The notes under the pieces are model-generated. The model had not been told where the DNA came from, did not search any database, and saw only the letters and a program-made list of their open reading frames with translations. This document shows, one piece after another, positions 25,855 through 36,082 of a stretch of DNA of 64,000 bases. The translations under genes were made by a program, and so were the position numbers. The DNA lies in contig OX388349.1 in the NCBI GenBank assembly GCA_947579665.1, positions 41,859,854 through 41,923,853 of the forward strand, read 5' to 3'. This DNA comes from Sympetrum striolatum (lineage: Eukaryota > Arthropoda > Insecta > Odonata > Libellulidae). Numbering within the stretch: position 1 is the first letter of the stretch; each line of letters begins with the position of its first letter.

Positions 25855-26045
25855 CGTTAGGCCGGTCTTCCTTTGGAAGCGACTACGAGCGACGCGTATA
25901 CGGCCGTATACGGGCGACTAATCCCAATACACAGAAAGTAACGGAGCGTCGTCCACTGCAGGCGACTATGGGCGACTTGATTCGAGCGTACACCGGCGAC
26001 CGGCGACTGATCCCATTGAAATGGGATCCGTCGCTCGTAGTCGCC
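25855..26045. mobile_element. GC-rich DNA-transposon-like fragment (GTCGCTCGTAGTCGC family)
   Basis: A sharply bounded GC-rich block in AT-rich DNA. Its ends carry inverted copies of CGACTACGAGCGACG (near 25880-25894) and CGTCGCTCGTAGTCG (near 26029-26043). Inside are further GGCGACT/GCGACTGAT motifs and a short palindrome, ATCCCATTGAAATGGGAT. The adjoining 20 bases, GGCCGGTCTTCCTTTGGAAG, recur in inverse orientation at about 28632-28651. Short terminal inverted repeats and no coding capacity suggest a non-autonomous DNA transposon. The superfamily is not determined. Confidence 0.55.
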
Positions 26046-26560
26046 GCTATGCAGTGCATGACTTAAAATGATATATACGCACTGAGGAGTATTTCAAGAA
26101 AAAAATAACATGCCAAATGTGTTATGAGTATTCAATTCTCTTATTTCGAGGATATTTTAGACAAATTCCTCAAATATTTAATTACTTTGATACAGAAATG
26201 TGATCCGTCGCTCGTAGTCGCCGCTACGCAGTGCATGACTTAAAATGATGTATACGCATTGAGGAGTATTTCACGAACAAAATACCATTGCAAATGTGTT
26301 ATGAGTTTTCAATTCTCTTCTCTTGAGAATATTATAGACAAATTCCTCAAAGATTTAATTACTTTGATACAGAATTGGAATCAGTCGCTCGTAAGCAGAG
26401 TTGCGTAGTGAATGGCTAGGAAAGATATGCTCACTGAAATTTTTAAACAGTACAAAATTATACACAAATTGTATTTTTAAGTATTAATAACTCTTATTTT
26501 GAGTGTTTCATTGACAAATTACAGTCATTTCAAATATCTACTGCATACATCACTGTCAAA
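26025..26560. repeat. 177-bp tandem array, about three decaying units
   Basis: Units begin at about 26025, 26202 and 26379 with GATCCGTCGCTCGTAGTCGC or a decayed form of it, an exact 177-bp spacing. Units 1 and 2 are very similar: both hold GCAGTGCATGACTTAAAATG, GAGGAGTATTTCA, AAATGTGTTATGAG and TTTAATTACTTTGATACAGAA. Unit 3 keeps the order of motifs with many changes. The array starts in the terminal inverted repeat of the element just upstream. Confidence 0.75.
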
Positions 26561-28486
26561 AAGTTATACTTTTGGCACTGATTGAAATATGAATAGAATT
26601 GAACGGAAAAAAATATATTGGAACCTAAGGTTTACGAAACATTTTTAAATAAACGAAGGACAATTATGAGCATTAACGGAGCATTAGAAGAAAATATAAA
26701 GTATCTTTTGAGGGCTACAAGTAAACGAACTTTCGTAATGCTCTATCGATAACGTTATCAATGACTTTGTAAAATTAAGAAATTTGTTGAAACAGGAAAA
26801 TAAACAATATAACTTCCCCCCCTATTGCAATGTTATAGTAATGGTAGGAGGACAGTAATCACATTGATACAACGGCTAGATTGGGCGAGAATATAAGTAG
26901 AACTGTTTTTTATCAATAAATCAAGACTGAACTCGTATGAAAATTAATCGTCGATATGAATATAATCGTAAAAATAAATGAAAACTTAACTCATTCATAA
27001 ATGTTGTATCTTAGATATTGATCTTATAGTTAAATCTTGATGAAATTGTTTCTTTCTTTTACCATTCCAAAATCCTTCGTTATTTTCGTCCTAGAAATTC
27101 TCCCAATTTCGAGGTTCAAGAGAAGGGATGTCTCTAGTAAGAACCATATGAATAGACTGGGAAATCCAGGTGAAAGCAAGGGTTCAGTTTCTAGGAAATA
27201 GAAACTTGTTTGAAGGGAAGCAATAGAGGAGCTCCACGACACTGCGTACAAAGTGCTATTAGTAGAAGGTTTGCTATTGAATTGAGTGTTGGAATTTCTT
27301 CTTCTTAAAACGTTTTAGTTTCCCAAGCGTTCCCGCAAAAATTGTGTGATCTCCTTGGTTAGCCCTGGGGTTAAAGGAAACCCCATTGTCTCCAAGAGTT
27401 CCACCTTTCTTCATTTGGACCCCTTGCGGAGTCTTGCTGCGAATGGTTAAAATCCTCCTCGTCCATGAGGTGATTAACGAAGGCCGAGGTGGAATTTCCC
27501 ACCCCGAAGTATCTCTGATGATCTGCTGCACTCTTTCCTATCATTGTTCTCCCTCTCAGAACTCGGAGAAAATTGAGAAATTCCTAACCAAAGATTTAAG
27601 CAACTGTATGACCTACCATGTTGAAAATGGTCTCTGATGGACCAAATTACAGAAAATACTTGATTTTCTTTTTGCTGAGTATATTTGCATTATATGTATT
27701 CTACAGAGTATCTGTTGGCGTATAGCAGGGGGTGCATTTCCAGCTAATCTAATTTCCTATTCGATTACTTCAATTATATTTCACTTGCGTAAAGAAAAAT
27801 AATACACGTGACGTTGCCTACTATTTTAAATTGCTATGAAATTATTGCGTTTAAACCTCTAGTTTCACGTATGAAATCTAGATGATCAGGCGTTTCTTTA
27901 CAAAATTACACTGTTTTTATTCATTCTCTAGTTTCACCTTGTTGAGAATCATCGGGCGCTTCTGCTAGTTCGCTATACAATACTCGGATTTTCTATTATG
28001 GATACCCGAGTTTGGAGTTGAATAAAAACTAAAGTAGAGATCCCACAGGAAAACTAGGCACACCAAAATCTTGCGTGTTTTATTTTGCGTTGTTCTACAC
28101 GGTACAAAAATTTTTATTACTATTACTTTTGGTACTAATTGAAGGACGAACGAAAAATGTGCCAGTTTTTTCGCGCTCTTTCACGGATTGCTCACTTTGA
28201 GCTTTTGTTTCTCATAAAGTATTACTTCAATCAAAATAAAAACTTTAGATGATATTAAGAAACATATTATAAACTAAAATAAAAATTTTCAGTGCCTTCT
28301 TATCGTTAGATAAAAAGTTGTTATCGATATTATAAAAAAACTTTTTTTCAGTAATGGGTGGACGTAAAAGTGTAAAATCGGTGTTGTTATAAAGCTCTCG
28401 CAAATAGTTTTCAAATGGTATCATCAACGATATCTACAACTCAGCGATTTTTTTTATACGAATTAATATTTATCGTTGCGGAAAGC
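26561..28486. other. Non-coding stretch
   Basis: No supported gene. The ORFs at 27274-27531 (minus) and 27386-27637 (plus) overlap on opposite strands and show no domain. Two loosely similar blocks, CTCTAGTTTCACGTATGA and CTCTAGTTTCACCTTGTTGA, lie near 27857 and 27928. Confidence 0.5.
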
Positions 28487-28655
28487 GTCCCGAAATCGAG
28501 CGCTGGAGCTAGAATACCGTTACAGCGACCGAGAAGCGGGTAGTCGCTTACAGTGGAAGACCCCCATCGCCTGTAGGTCGCCCAAACTGACGTCGCCCGA
28601 ATACGCTGGTCGCTCGGTCGCTCGTAGTCGCTTCCAAAGGAAGACCGGCCTTTTA
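28487..28655. mobile_element. Second GTCGCTCGTAGTCGC-family fragment, inverted
   Basis: Another GC-rich island in AT-rich DNA, ending in GTCGCTCGTAGTCGCTTCC and AAAGGAAGACCGGCC (about 28618-28651). This is the exact reverse complement of the left end of the block at 25860-25893. Its left part has GGGTAGTCGCTTACAGTGGA, an imperfect relative of the same end. The pair shows that this is a dispersed element family. Confidence 0.55.
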
Positions 28656-29449
28656 ACCCATGCTTTGTGTGATTATTACTGTCATAAAAAAAATAATCAT
28701 TCATAACGAATTCAGTAAACCTTCTTATGGCATACGCAACGCATGGAGATCCTCTCAAATGCATCACATGATAACTTGGCAATGTCTTTATATCAATTGC
28801 GATAATTTGACTTGCATTAATGCACGCCTTCTAGTTATGTATACACTTTCGCTCGGTTGTGATCTTGAATCACAATTGGTAGCAGTAACCATATCCGGTA
28901 TGAAGTAACTTTATTCATACCTGTAATGAGTTCCACAAGTGTCACACAAATCGAAGTAGTACATCCATACAAATCGAGGGTAATATTTTCATATAAAGTG
29001 AAAGGATAGAAAAAAGACGATTTAATTAAGTTATTAAATGATTTTTAATTTGTAAAAGTGTTAATTTAACTCCATACTTTCCTATTAATGTTGGTATTTT
29101 TATTTCATCTCTTTATTTCTTTTTTGTATCTCTTTGTCTCCTTTTTTGAGTTTGATTTTATTAATTATCTTTATTACATCACATTTAATTAGGTAATTTC
29201 GTATATGTTTGTGATAAATAAATATTACTTATATTATTATTGCACAAACTAAGCGTATTTCTCTAATTGGTAAGACCTGATCCAACTTTTTGGAACTCCA
29301 TTTCATAAAGGAAAAAATAACCGAACTTCTTATTTTCGTGCTTTCTAATTTGGCTGCAAGGCCCTAACTGTTCGGTTATTAAAATAAACTTGTGAAAATA
29401 TGTTGTTCTGTTCATTAATAGTCTGGTGATAGATATCACTAAAAGATTT
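28656..29449. other. AT-rich non-coding stretch
   Basis: No gene seen. An 11-bp inverted repeat, AATAACCGAAC and GTTCGGTTATT, lies at 29316-29326 and 29370-29380, about 80 bp from the tRNA-Ala. No other structure was identified. Confidence 0.5.
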
Positions 29450-29522
29450 TGGAGGCGCCGGGTATCGATTCCGGTACTTCTCGCATGCTAAGCGAGCGCT
29501 CTACCATCTGAGCTACGCCCCC
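29450..29522 (-). tRNA. tRNA-Ala (AGC), possibly slightly decayed
   Basis: Read on the minus strand, the sequence folds as a cloverleaf. The 7-bp acceptor stem GGGGGCG/CGCCTCC has one G-U pair and discriminator A. The D arm contains GTAGCTCAGATGGTAGAG (A box). The anticodon arm CTCGC-TTAGCAT-GCGAG carries anticodon AGC. The T arm has CGGAATCGATACCCGG (B box). The T stem has one A-C mismatch at its loop end, where the usual animal tRNA-Ala has a G-C pair, and the variable region also carries an A in place of the expected G. No CCA is encoded, as expected for a eukaryote. It may be functional or a recent tRNA pseudogene. No T-run terminator was confirmed just downstream; a TTTT lies immediately after the 3' end on the minus side only as AAAATC, so termination is doubtful. 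Confidence 0.75.
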
Positions 29523-31807
29523 AGTTATTGTGAACTATTGGTTTTCATTAATTTAACACGATTTTTAAATAATAATGTGATTCAAAATTACAGCGACAAA
29601 AGCTGTGAAACCATCACCCTTATAAAATGAAGAATCACATGATATTAATTTATCCTAAGAATAAAATAATTTCAATAATATTCTATTGACTAATCGATAA
29701 AAATCAGAGTAACAATAATAGTAGAAATAGTAAGCTGGTTGCGTCCATCAAATAATTGGTAGTTATTTCGGATGAGTATTTCTTCAAATTTTACTTACTG
29801 TAAATGAAGAGAGAAAAATAGAGTAGAAAAGATTCATAGCATTTTATAAAGGGATAGTACAGCATAATATGTATAATGTGTATAATACAATATCTCCTTT
29901 AGACGCTGATTCCTTTATTTCAAGGCATATTAACAATTTACTCCGAAAACACTATTTATGTTTCCATTCATTCCAAATAAGTGTCACTATGACTATTAAA
30001 TAAGAACCTATGAAATAAAGAGGAAATAATAACTTTCACGTCCGCTGAATTGCCACGTCACTAATTTGCTAAATTATAATAGCATTGAGCGGTTAATAAC
30101 CAGTTTTTTTTAAATATTGCGGAAAATACGAAACTCGGTTTTCATTTATTTTCATATCTAATTTACAGGATTATTGTGCTACAATTTCGTGTACGTCTTG
30201 ATGGGGCGAAGTTAAAACTAGAAAGTCACAACCTCAATTAAACCCTCATAGTTATAAATAGCACAGTAGCGGTTGAGGATAAAATCAGTGTTCGGAAGGA
30301 TGGCTTAAAAGATAGACTGAGAGATAGTAGAGGCTCCCGCAAAGCATCATAAGAATTCAAGCAATTTAGGGCAAAATGGCTCTTTACGCCCCGTACAACA
30401 TCCTAACATCCGCTATGACCATCAATAAACGTACGGAGAAATGAAAAATTGCCGCGGATGTCGAGATGACGAGAAAAGGAGGAATATTTGAGTTTAAAAA
30501 ACAATGAACTTTCTTGTAGAGGCCGCTCTCGGGAGAAATTCGTGACATAAATCTCGAGCACGGCGTTGCATATGCATGTATGGGAGGAGAGGACGTTAAA
30601 AAGATAAGGGGAAGGTCAATGCGCGTGAATACGTTTATTACTGCGCAGGTGAAAAGGAGACGCCGAGGATTTGGGTTTTACAAACAGGTGAAGGAACACT
30701 TCCGTGAAGGAAATGATGGATTTGAGGGGGTAATTTTAGCGAGTGAAAGCACAGAGATTGTGGATGAATCGTAACAGATTCACCTTGCTCCAGGTACATC
30801 GATCCCAAAGAATACCCCTCCTAGGCTATGGCTGCAAATGCGGAAACTAATTTTGAAAAATTAAAAAACTTTATATAGAATGAATGTTATACCTCATTAC
30901 TAAAGTCTTATGTATATACCTTTAGATAATAAATACCTTGTAGATTAAAATTATTGTTTCATGTATAAATTATGTATTTTTCTTCTTCATATCAAACTAA
31001 ATGTAAATCACAAGTCAGCAATGCAAAAGTATAACCCAATGTTATGCAAGGACTGCTCTTTGTTATTTAGTTAAAGTAACGTCTTTCTTATGCAATTATT
31101 GAATATAAATTTTAACTATAGATAGACGGACAAGATTAAATTATGTAATCTTTTGGCTATCTCAAGCAATATACATACTGTTATATGTTTATTTTATATA
31201 TTTTTTGTGAATGGAATTTTTGTATACGATGATTGATTGAAATAAATTGAAATTGATAACTGAAATCTCCAATGTTCGAAGCCATTATCAAGGAAATTGA
31301 ATAAGCAATCTCAGGAAATTTTCAGGAATGGTAACAAAAATTATTTCGAGTTCACTAATGAAATGGCTATTTGAATTTCAAAAATTCAGAAATTAATAGT
31401 AAAAAAATCTTGAATTAATTGGAAATAGTATTAAAAATATTTCGCGGCGAACAATACAAAACGAAGATACAATGAACTTATCAGATCTGCAACGATTACA
31501 GGAGTAAATAATTTTAAGAAAGAGTTAAATTTGTAAGCCATAATGATTCACAAACCACTAGAGTTATAAGAGGAGTCAAAATAAGAGAAAGCCGAGCAAT
31601 TATTTCTTTGAAATTTTGAATGTTTAAACAATTATACTACACTTAAAAATTTAATCGTTATATTTGAGTGGTTAGAATTTTCCATTTGTCATACTACGAA
31701 TTTGTCTGTACCGTAGACTTGATGAAGTGAATAGAAAAGGGAAGAGGAGGGGAAGAGGGATAAACGGTATTGTAGTAACAGTACCATCTTCTGTACTTAC
31801 TAGGCCA
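29523..31807. other. AT-rich non-coding stretch
   Basis: No supported gene. About 30430-30780 is somewhat G-rich and contains a 64-codon ORF (30580-30774) with a basic stretch but no recognisable domain. The DNA up to the TTAA at 31808 is the left flank of the piggyBac-like insertion. Confidence 0.5.
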
Positions 31808-31811
31808 TTAA

Positions 31812-31872
31812 CACTAGAACGGCGGGACTTGTTCGACCCCCTAGAACAGCGGGAGGTGTCCTCAAGACACCT
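31812..31872 (+). repeat. piggyBac left terminal and subterminal repeats
   Basis: The terminal inverted repeat CACTAGAACGGCG occupies 31812-31824. A second copy of the motif, CTAGAACAGCGGG, in the same orientation starts at 31841. It runs into the imperfect palindrome AGGTGTCCTCAAGACACCT (31854-31872). The same order of motif then palindrome occurs at the right end in mirror orientation. Repeated end motifs are plausible transposase-binding sites (inference). Confidence 0.8.
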
Positions 31873-32323
31873 TCTCCTGTGCTACATTTAAAGTGCATGA
31901 GGCAGTCTTATTTAAATTTCAAGTCTTTTCTCAAATGATTAGGAATTTATCCCTAAGCTCGGTTGAATTTCTTTTGGCAAGACATGAGTTAAATCGTATC
32001 CAAAATATTTTAAAATGTACAAATTGTTTTTGAATTTCAAGCAATTCTAGTACACTCATGTTCGAATAGACAAATGCAGAGAACAGTGAAGCCAGAAATT
32101 TATAGATAAGTCTAGATAAAATAATTAATCACTGGAATGACTTACCAAAAAGAACAATTGAATATACAATTTACATTAGGACTATTACGAAATAATCTTG
32201 CGAAAAACAATTTTACCGCCTCGCCTACCTTTTAGTTTTATTTCACAATACAAAGTAAAGAAATTAACTACAAAATACAAACAAGGCTATAATGTTTCTT
32301 TGTACACCCAAGTGGATTTAGTA

Positions 32324-32329
32324 TTTATT
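32324..32329 (-). promoter_or_regulatory. Poly(A) signal of the transposase
   Basis: TTTATT on the plus strand is AATAAA on the transposase strand, about 32 bp beyond the stop of the cysteine-rich segment. Position and strand fit a transposon polyadenylation signal. Confidence 0.45.
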
Positions 32330-32361
32330 TTTTTAAGCACAGTAATCCAGTTAAAAAATAA

Positions 32362-33860
32362 TTACTTTGCAGAAAACTTGCATGCAGCACAAAGATACAT
32401 CTTCTTCGTACTACAGTTTCCACAAACCCATTTCTTGCACTTCTTGCACTTGCCTGTTGCTTTGTTGCTCTTGCATTTCCTTTTGAGTTGACATCTGTGC
32501 CTTCGTCCTATATCATCCAGGTTCGTCTGGCGCATCGTCTGAGTCGTCCAGGTCACTTTTGGGACCTCTTTGGACAGCATAGGTTTCACCAAGTTGTTCT
32601 GCGAGTCGTTGCAAGAATCTACGCCTGGATATTCGACGACCTGTAGTCTGCTTGTAAATAACCCATGCATTGATTCCTGCTAGATCGAGTGTGTTGTAAA
32701 ACGAATGCATTGGCCAACGTCGTGAGGCTGCTCTCACCGTGTACCCACGGGTTTGGTCCACTACGTCAACGCCGCATTTTGTGCGATTGTAGTAAGTCAC
32801 CGTGTCTGGTTTCCTCTTACCAGTATTATCCACTGCTATATTTGGATGCAATGAGCTGAGGATAAGAACATGTTTACTTGGTTTTCCTTTATAAACAGTT
32901 AGGGATACATTTTCATGTTTCAGCAACCTCGAAGTATGCAGCGTATCTTTACAGGTTTTTAATTCTAAAGTCACCTCTCGTCGCATCTTGTTCAATGTCC
33001 CAACTAAAGAAGTACCCTCTTTCTTCAGCCTCTTCAATAGGTTCAATGATGTAAAAAAATTGTCAGTCGTTACGTTTCTTCCTTTCCTAAGACCCATCAA
33101 TTTCATTACTACATATTCAGGAAGACTCTGATCGGATGGCCTATCCTCCACCTTGCCAACGTAGGGAAACCCATTCAATACATATTTGGAATTTAAATCT
33201 GCTGCTAACCAAAACTTCTGCCCATATTTATCGGGTTTATTAGGCATGAATTGTGTGAATGGACATTTACACTTACTGGGAAAAAGCTGTTCATCCACTG
33301 TCACTTCTGCACCAGGTTTGTAGCAAGCTTGACAGTTTTCTATAAATCTGTCCCACACGAAAGAAAAAAGGGCAAATTTGTCAGTGGCCAGACGGTTACT
33401 ACGTGTTGATCGGTCATCGAATCTTAAAAATCTCATCAGCTCTCTGAAGCGATCACGTGACATGATCTTTGTGCAGAATGGAAGTCCCCAGTTTTTTGAC
33501 CACATTGTGTCTAAAGGAAATTTGGTGGCACCCATGACTCCACGTGCGTAGAGAATAGAGACGAACGCATCTAATTCATTAAGAGAGGTGGACCAATCAG
33601 ATACACTCAACACTCGACGGGCTTCCACTTCTGTACAGATCTTGATGTGAGTGAGTATTGTTTTGTCAATGAACAATCTCCAAGCGGAAGTAAGATGGAA
33701 ATTTCGTCACTGTCACTGGTCGAAGAACTAGATTTACATATATACTCCTCGCGCTGGATTCTGTATCGCTTTGAAGATCGCCAGCTTCTGACATATCATC
33801 CGCAATATCACACAGCAGTTCTAGTGTTTCCTCAGGTGTCAGGCTTTTCCTACGCGCCAT
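32362..33860 (-). pseudogene. piggyBac transposase (DDE_Tnp_1_7), frame-disrupted
   Basis: The coding region reads from an ATG at 33858-33860 (MARRKSLTPEETLELL...) to a stop at 32362 but needs frame changes. Segment 1 (33666-33860, about 64 codons) is an acidic N-terminus with SDTESS. Segment 2 (32513-33676) has about 386 codons of the catalytic core. It holds VTVDEQ (first Asp), FMPNKPDKYGQKFW (conserved core), TTDNFFTS (second Asp) and KCGVDVVDQ (third Asp plus the following conserved Asp), so the DDD triad is complete. It has no ATG at its start. Segment 3 (ending at 32362) is in a third frame and holds a C-terminal cysteine-rich zinc-binding domain, with CKKCKKWVCGNC and CAAC, as in piggyBac transposases. 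The N-terminal part is shorter than in the reference moth protein (594 residues, from memory). The simplest reading is a dead copy; an intron or a few sequencing errors cannot be excluded. Confidence 0.88.
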
Positions 33861-34274
33861 ATTAGTGGACTAAAAACACACCAAATGAGGCTGTAGCGGA
33901 GCTGAGAAGACCACGTGTATTATGTCCACATGCAAGCTCATACACGTCACCCCAGCCACAGCAACCGCGTCTAGTAGCGCCAAGGTGGCGACAACGGATG
34001 GAAATGATAATGGATCTTATGTATAACAAATGAAGACAAGAGGAGGAAAAGATTTGGCTACTCAAACCGTCTTCAGAATTTCCACAGCAAAAATGTTATA
34101 TTAAACTATGCCATTCCATATATTTTGGAGGGAAGAGAAGTACTAAAACAAAAAGAAGCACGTATAGGGATTATGATCTCGAAAGAATTTTGTAAGAGCT
34201 TCTAATCTAAATCAATGAAGGTTTTATCATCCGAAATAAGTGGAAAAATAACCCACTTGGGAACTCCTATAAGA

Positions 34275-34484
34275 AGGTGTCCTTAGGACACCTCCGCTGT
34301 TATAGGGGTATATGGTATCATCTTGCATGAACACATCTCAATAAAGATAAAAATTGGTGGACATATGCAGAACTTTAGATAAATAAAAGTCACCGAATAA
34401 TTTTCTTCTCCAGCAAAAAATACAAAAATGGCGCTCTACCAAAGTGGGTGAGGTGTCCTTAGGACACCCTTCGCTGTTCTAGTG
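34275..34484 (-). repeat. piggyBac right terminal and subterminal repeats
   Basis: Read from the right end inward: the terminal repeat CACTAGAACAGCG (34472-34484), then a palindrome GGTGTCCTTAGGACACC (34452-34468). About 160 bp further in is a second unit, CTATAACAGCGG, followed by the perfect palindrome AGGTGTCCTTAGGACACCT (34275-34293). This end therefore carries two motif-plus-palindrome modules. The left end has one such module plus a bare terminal repeat. Confidence 0.8.
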
Positions 34485-34569
34485 TTAAATGTCTTTTATG
34501 TTATTAATATACACTGGTCATGTGTAAAAAATTATTGAATTATATTCAATCCCTTATTTTCATCTATTG

Positions 34570-34650
34570 TACACTCCTGGCCAAAATTAATGCAGCACCT
34601 CCCTAGCGATCCTCACGGCCGGTGCTGCGTTAATTTTGGCCAGGACTGTA
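34570..34650. mobile_element. Minimal 77-bp Tc1/mariner-type fold-back MITE
   Basis: TA dinucleotides at 34570-34571 and 34649-34650 enclose ACTCCTGGCCAAAATTAA and its inverse TTAATTTTGGCCAGGACTG. The arms extend through GCAGCACC and GGTGCTGC, about 28 bp each, with only about 21 bp between them. The TA target site and the TGGCCAAAATTAA-type end are typical of Tc1/mariner elements. It lies about 80 bp outside the piggyBac right end. Confidence 0.75.
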
Positions 34651-35164
34651 CACAAGTGTGATTTATACTATATCATTAAAGAAATCTAATATAATCGGGA
34701 AAAATATCCGATAAAATAATTGTGAGGGAATTTAAGTGATTAAGTAATTAAGTAATTATTTAGGACAAACATTTTTTGAAATATCATAACTTTGAATCGT
34801 AAATTCTTTGGTATGAGATTAGTGATTCCAATTGTAATCTTATTTAAAAAAAAAATTACGTATTTTATCTTTATTAGACTATAATTCTTGCAACATTTTC
34901 TTCTTTTGTCATCTTAGTATTAGAGCTTTTCATTTTGCATTTGTATGTGTTTCTGATTGTAATTTCATTTCCTTCATTGAGAAATATCTCTTATTGTTAA
35001 TGTTCATTTTGTATTCATCTATAATTAGTGTCATTTGTGAAGATGTTTCACTTGATTTGATTTCTTGAAGTGCATTTGTATTTTTTCCCTGTATTTTTTG
35101 TATAACTTTCATCCTTTCTCTGCTCGTCTTTCGTAATTCTTTTCATTCTCCTTCATCACAAAAT
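34651..35164. other. AT-rich non-coding stretch
   Basis: A 60-codon minus-strand ORF (34930-35112) rich in K, E, S and T is open here but matches nothing I recognise. It may belong to the retroposon that follows, as its 5' part. No other feature seen. Confidence 0.4.
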
Positions 35165-35412
35165 ATAATATTCTATCTGTAGGTATCGCAGGTTTTTCGC
35201 ACTCCTCTTCCTGTGAGTGTTTTCCTGAGTGGAAATTTTTTTCTGAGCCCTCAGCTTAGGTTTTTTTAAATCCACACATTTGTTTTCTTCGTGTAATTTC
35301 GCAAACTATATATTTCTTTCTGTTTCTCATATGACGATGGGTTGGACGTAAGAAGAGAATTCCTAGTCTCAATCTCGCCTCAATAAAGACCTTTTATTAT
35401 TATCATTATCCG
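35165..35412 (+). repeat. Dispersed retroposon copy 3 with TTA-rich tail
   Basis: Shares with copy 1 (262-500) the core GTAGGTATCGCAGGTTTTTC, CTTCCTGTGAGTGTTTTCC, then TGACGATGGGTTGGA, AGTCTCAATCTCGCC and AATAAAGACC, ending in TTTTATTATTATCATTATC. Conservation of the 3' hairpin region and tail between two copies about 35 kb apart is the main evidence for a retroposed family. Confidence 0.6.
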
Positions 35413-36082
35413 ACAAGCAACGTCAAATAGTATTGCGATACTTTTTTAATCATGCTTCTTTACATTGAGAGTCGCCCCAAATTTAGAAGTGAACTTTTCG
35501 AAAGAGCTGAGCTTAATTTTTAAATGAATTTTTAACTGACACAGTTGGGGCAATGAATTCTAGCGGTGGAAAGTGTTAAAAGTGGGTCTGGTGTGAGGGA
35601 GAGAAATCACCGTGTTAAGGCTGGCACGTGCCCTGAGCGAGGAACGCCCAATTGGAGGCAAATTAGTGGCGCGAGTCAACTCCCATCTTTTGTTTACATC
35701 GCTATCCCAAATGTATACACCTCGCGCCCAAAATGACTTTCGTTCGGCTTCTAGGAAACCAGGCTTTCTTTTACGGGTGTTCATTCGGGTGCGTTAAAGC
35801 TTCAAATGTTGTGAATTGGTTGCGCGGTTAAGCTTCAGCGGATGCAAATTTGCAGTCTTAATTATTTTAGAATATTAATCTTTGAAAAACCTTTACAATA
35901 TTTTATATATATGTTGCATTAATATCCTAAAGTGTAGTCAGTGTATATATTTACTAGTAAATGTAGGCAATTAGGTAAGATCTTGGTAAAATTATGGACT
36001 CCAGCATCGAAATGTGTGCTATTTCTAGTAAATCTATTCACTTATTAGACTTACTAATTCGCTCATAGGCATGCATACGATA
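35413..36082. other. Non-coding stretch with a small GC-elevated patch
   Basis: About 35555-35800 is GC-elevated and open on both strands (ORFs 35560-35784 minus and 35612-35797 plus), without a recognisable product. The remainder is AT-rich. Confidence 0.5.

Larger units (their letters stand above)
31808..34488 (-). mobile_element. piggyBac-like DNA transposon, complete with both ends
   Basis: The element is bounded by TTAA on both sides (31808-31811 and 34485-34488), the target site that piggyBac transposases duplicate. Inside lie terminal inverted repeats CACTAGAACGGCG (left) and CACTAGAACAGCG (right, reverse strand), which differ by one base. Between the TTAA copies it is about 2.67 kb. 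It carries a single transposase reading region on the minus strand, flanked by about 550 bp and 620 bp of non-coding DNA. Each end has further copies of the terminal motif followed by a palindrome. The intact ends suggest that it could still be mobilised in trans, whereas its own transposase frame is broken (inference). Confidence 0.92.
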
